Shown: one piece after another, positions 5,288 to 6,381 of the stretch
Position numbering within the stretch: position 1 is the stretch's first letter
Layout: each line of letters starts with the position of its first letter
Assembly (NCBI GenBank): GCA_955651735.1
Contig: CATPAM010000365.1
Coordinates: forward strand, 1 to 6,381
From: Candidatus Acidiferrales bacterium
Lineage (GTDB): Bacteria; Acidobacteriota; Terriglobia; Acidiferrales; UBA7541
Direction: 5' to 3'
DNA length: 6,381 bases
Made by a program: the position numbers and the translations under genes
The notes under the pieces: generated by a model
What the model was told of the DNA's origin: nothing
Seen by the model: only the letters and a program-made list of their open reading frames with translations
The model's database searches: none

Positions 5288-6381
5288 CTAGGTGCTGAGC
5301 AAGTCGCGCGCGATGATAATGCGCTGGATCTCGCTGGTGCCTTCGTAGATCGAGACGACGCGGGCGTCGCGGTACATGCGCTCGACATCGGTCTCGCGCG
5401 AATAGCCCGCGCTGCCGTGAATCTGCACCGCTTTATAGACTACGCGATTCACCATCTCGCTGGCGTACAACTTCGCTTTCGAGGCCGACGCGCCCATCTT
5501 CGCAGGATGCGCGTCTTTCAGCCACGCGGCGTAGTGCACCAGGCTGCGCGCGGCTTCGATTTCCGTCTGCATGTCGGCGAGCATCCACTGGACGGCCTGG
5601 AATTCGCCGATATTTTTTCCAAAGGCGCGGCGCTGCTTCGCGTACTTCACGGATTCTTCCAGAGCGCCCTCCGCCAGTCCCACCGCCAGCGCCGCAATGC
5701 CGATGCGTCCGCCGTCCAGCGCGCTCAACGCAATCTTCAATCCCTGCCCTTCTTCGCCGAGGCGATTCTCCGCCGGCACCTCGCAATCGTTCAGCACGAT
5801 TTCGACGGACGGCGAAGAAAGCTGCCCCATTTTCTCTTCGTGCCGCCCAACGCGAAAACCCTTAAAGCCCGGCTCGACGAGAAACGCGGCAATGCCCTTC
5901 CCTCCTGCCTCCGGATTGGTCTTGGCAAAAACAATGAAGACGCCGGCGACGCTGCCATTGGTCACCCACGTCTTCGTGCCGTTCAGGCGATAGCCACAGT
6001 CGCACTTCACGGCGCGCGTCTGAATTCCCGCCGCGTCCGAACCGGCCTGTGGCTCGGTCAAGCAAAACGCGCCAAGCGTTTCGCCGCTGGCCATGCGGCT
6101 CAAATATTTTTTCTTCTGCGCGTCGCTGCCAAAGCCCAGCAACGGCACCTGCACCGCGGAGTTGGTAACGCCGAGCGACGTGGCCATGGCCGCATCAACG
6201 CGCGCGACTTCTTCCAGCATTAATACGTAAGAAACCGTATCGAGCCCCGCGCCGCCCCATGCTTCCGGCGTGGTCATGCCGCAGCAGCCCAGCTCCGCGA
6301 TTTTCTTGATTTCTTCAGCGGGAAAGCGCCCTTCGCGGTCGCGCTGGCGCACGCCCGGGCGCACTTCATTCTCCATGAACT
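5288..6381 (-). CDS. Acyl-CoA dehydrogenase, N-terminus cut by window edge
   Basis: An FAD-dependent acyl-CoA dehydrogenase that introduces an alpha-beta double bond into an acyl-CoA and passes electrons to ETF. The frame is open to the right edge; roughly 15-25 N-terminal residues are probably missing, so the ATG at 6376 (within FMENEVRPGVRQRDREGRFP) is most likely internal. Counting from that Met, visible signatures are TTPEAWGGAGLD (35-46), the first family signature CLTEPQAGSDAA (105-116), the FAD/substrate strand GTKTWVTNGSVAG (133-145), GRIGIAALAVGLAEGALE (223-240), QRRAFGKNIGEFQAVQ (248-263), the second signature QIHGSAGYSRETDVERMYRDAR (318-339), and IYEGTSEIQR (343-352) with the catalytic base Glu345. 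The layout resembles short/medium-chain (butyryl-CoA-type) enzymes, but chain-length preference cannot be decided here. It ends 16 bases before trpS, which probably shares its transcript. Confidence 0.95.
   Translation of the reverse strand, partial: FMENEVRPGVRQRDREGRFPAEEIKKIAELGCCGMTTPEAWGGAGLDTVSYVLMLEEVARVDAAMATSLGVTNSAVQVPLLGFGSDAQKKKYLSRMASGETLGAFCLTEPQAGSDAAGIQTRAVKCDCGYRLNGTKTWVTNGSVAGVFIVFAKTNPEAGGKGIAAFLVEPGFKGFRVGRHEEKMGQLSSPSVEIVLNDCEVPAENRLGEEGQGLKIALSALDGGRIGIAALAVGLAEGALEESVKYAKQRRAFGKNIGEFQAVQWMLADMQTEIEAARSLVHYAAWLKDAHPAKMGASASKAKLYASEMVNRVVYKAVQIHGSAGYSRETDVERMYRDARVVSIYEGTSEIQRIIIARDLLST

Noticed and set aside
5272..5388. N-terminal extension of trpS starting at ATG 5388
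   Set aside because: The extra residues (Ser/Ala/Thr/Arg-rich) are out-of-frame dehydrogenase sequence; a strong Shine-Dalgarno supports TTG 5271.
5201..6223. Long plus-strand open frame opposite the acyl-CoA dehydrogenase (340 codons)
   Set aside because: Antisense shadow of a gene with two intact family signatures; its translation has no recognisable domain.

Overview
The window is a compact, single-direction stretch of bacterial chromosome. All seven genes read on the minus strand, so transcription runs from high to low coordinates. Base composition is GC-rich (about 60% by eye), apart from one AT-richer patch inside trpS. The trpS-scpA-scpB-rluB order, the type of TrpRS, and two dispersed-repeat families that I associate with Acidobacteriota suggest an acidobacterium or close relative. 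That placement is inference, not proven by the sequence.

In transcription order: an acyl-CoA dehydrogenase lacking its first residues (5288-6381, runs off the right edge); tryptophanyl-tRNA synthetase trpS (3967-5271, probable TTG start); the condensin-accessory genes scpA (3179-3961) and scpB (2430-3179); a 105-base spacer filled almost entirely by a palindromic repeat (2329-2426); an RsuA/RluB-type pseudouridine synthase (1536-2324); histidinol-phosphate aminotransferase hisC (400-1536); and a YccU-like CoA-binding protein (1-403, runs off the left edge). Junctions are 16 bases, 5 bases, a TAATG overlap, the repeat spacer, a TGATG overlap and an ATGA overlap. This looks like one transcription unit with translational coupling, and I see no internal promoter or classic terminator.

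Functionally it is a mixed housekeeping operon: fatty-acid or amino-acid acyl-CoA oxidation, tRNA charging, chromosome segregation (ScpA and ScpB partner SMC), rRNA modification and histidine biosynthesis. The genes do not form one pathway.

Four points stand out. (1) An in-frame, low-GC insertion of about 80 codons lies inside the TrpS catalytic domain, just before KMSKS. (2) A REPIN-like inverted pair of hairpins with a compensatory base-pair change abuts the rluB start codon. (3) The RluB homologue has Glu where the family has its catalytic Asp, together with a degenerate RNA-binding motif. (4) A short 9-base-periodic repeat forms the RluB C-terminal tail and the hisC ribosome-binding region. 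No CRISPR array, RNA gene, transposase or complete novel system is visible.
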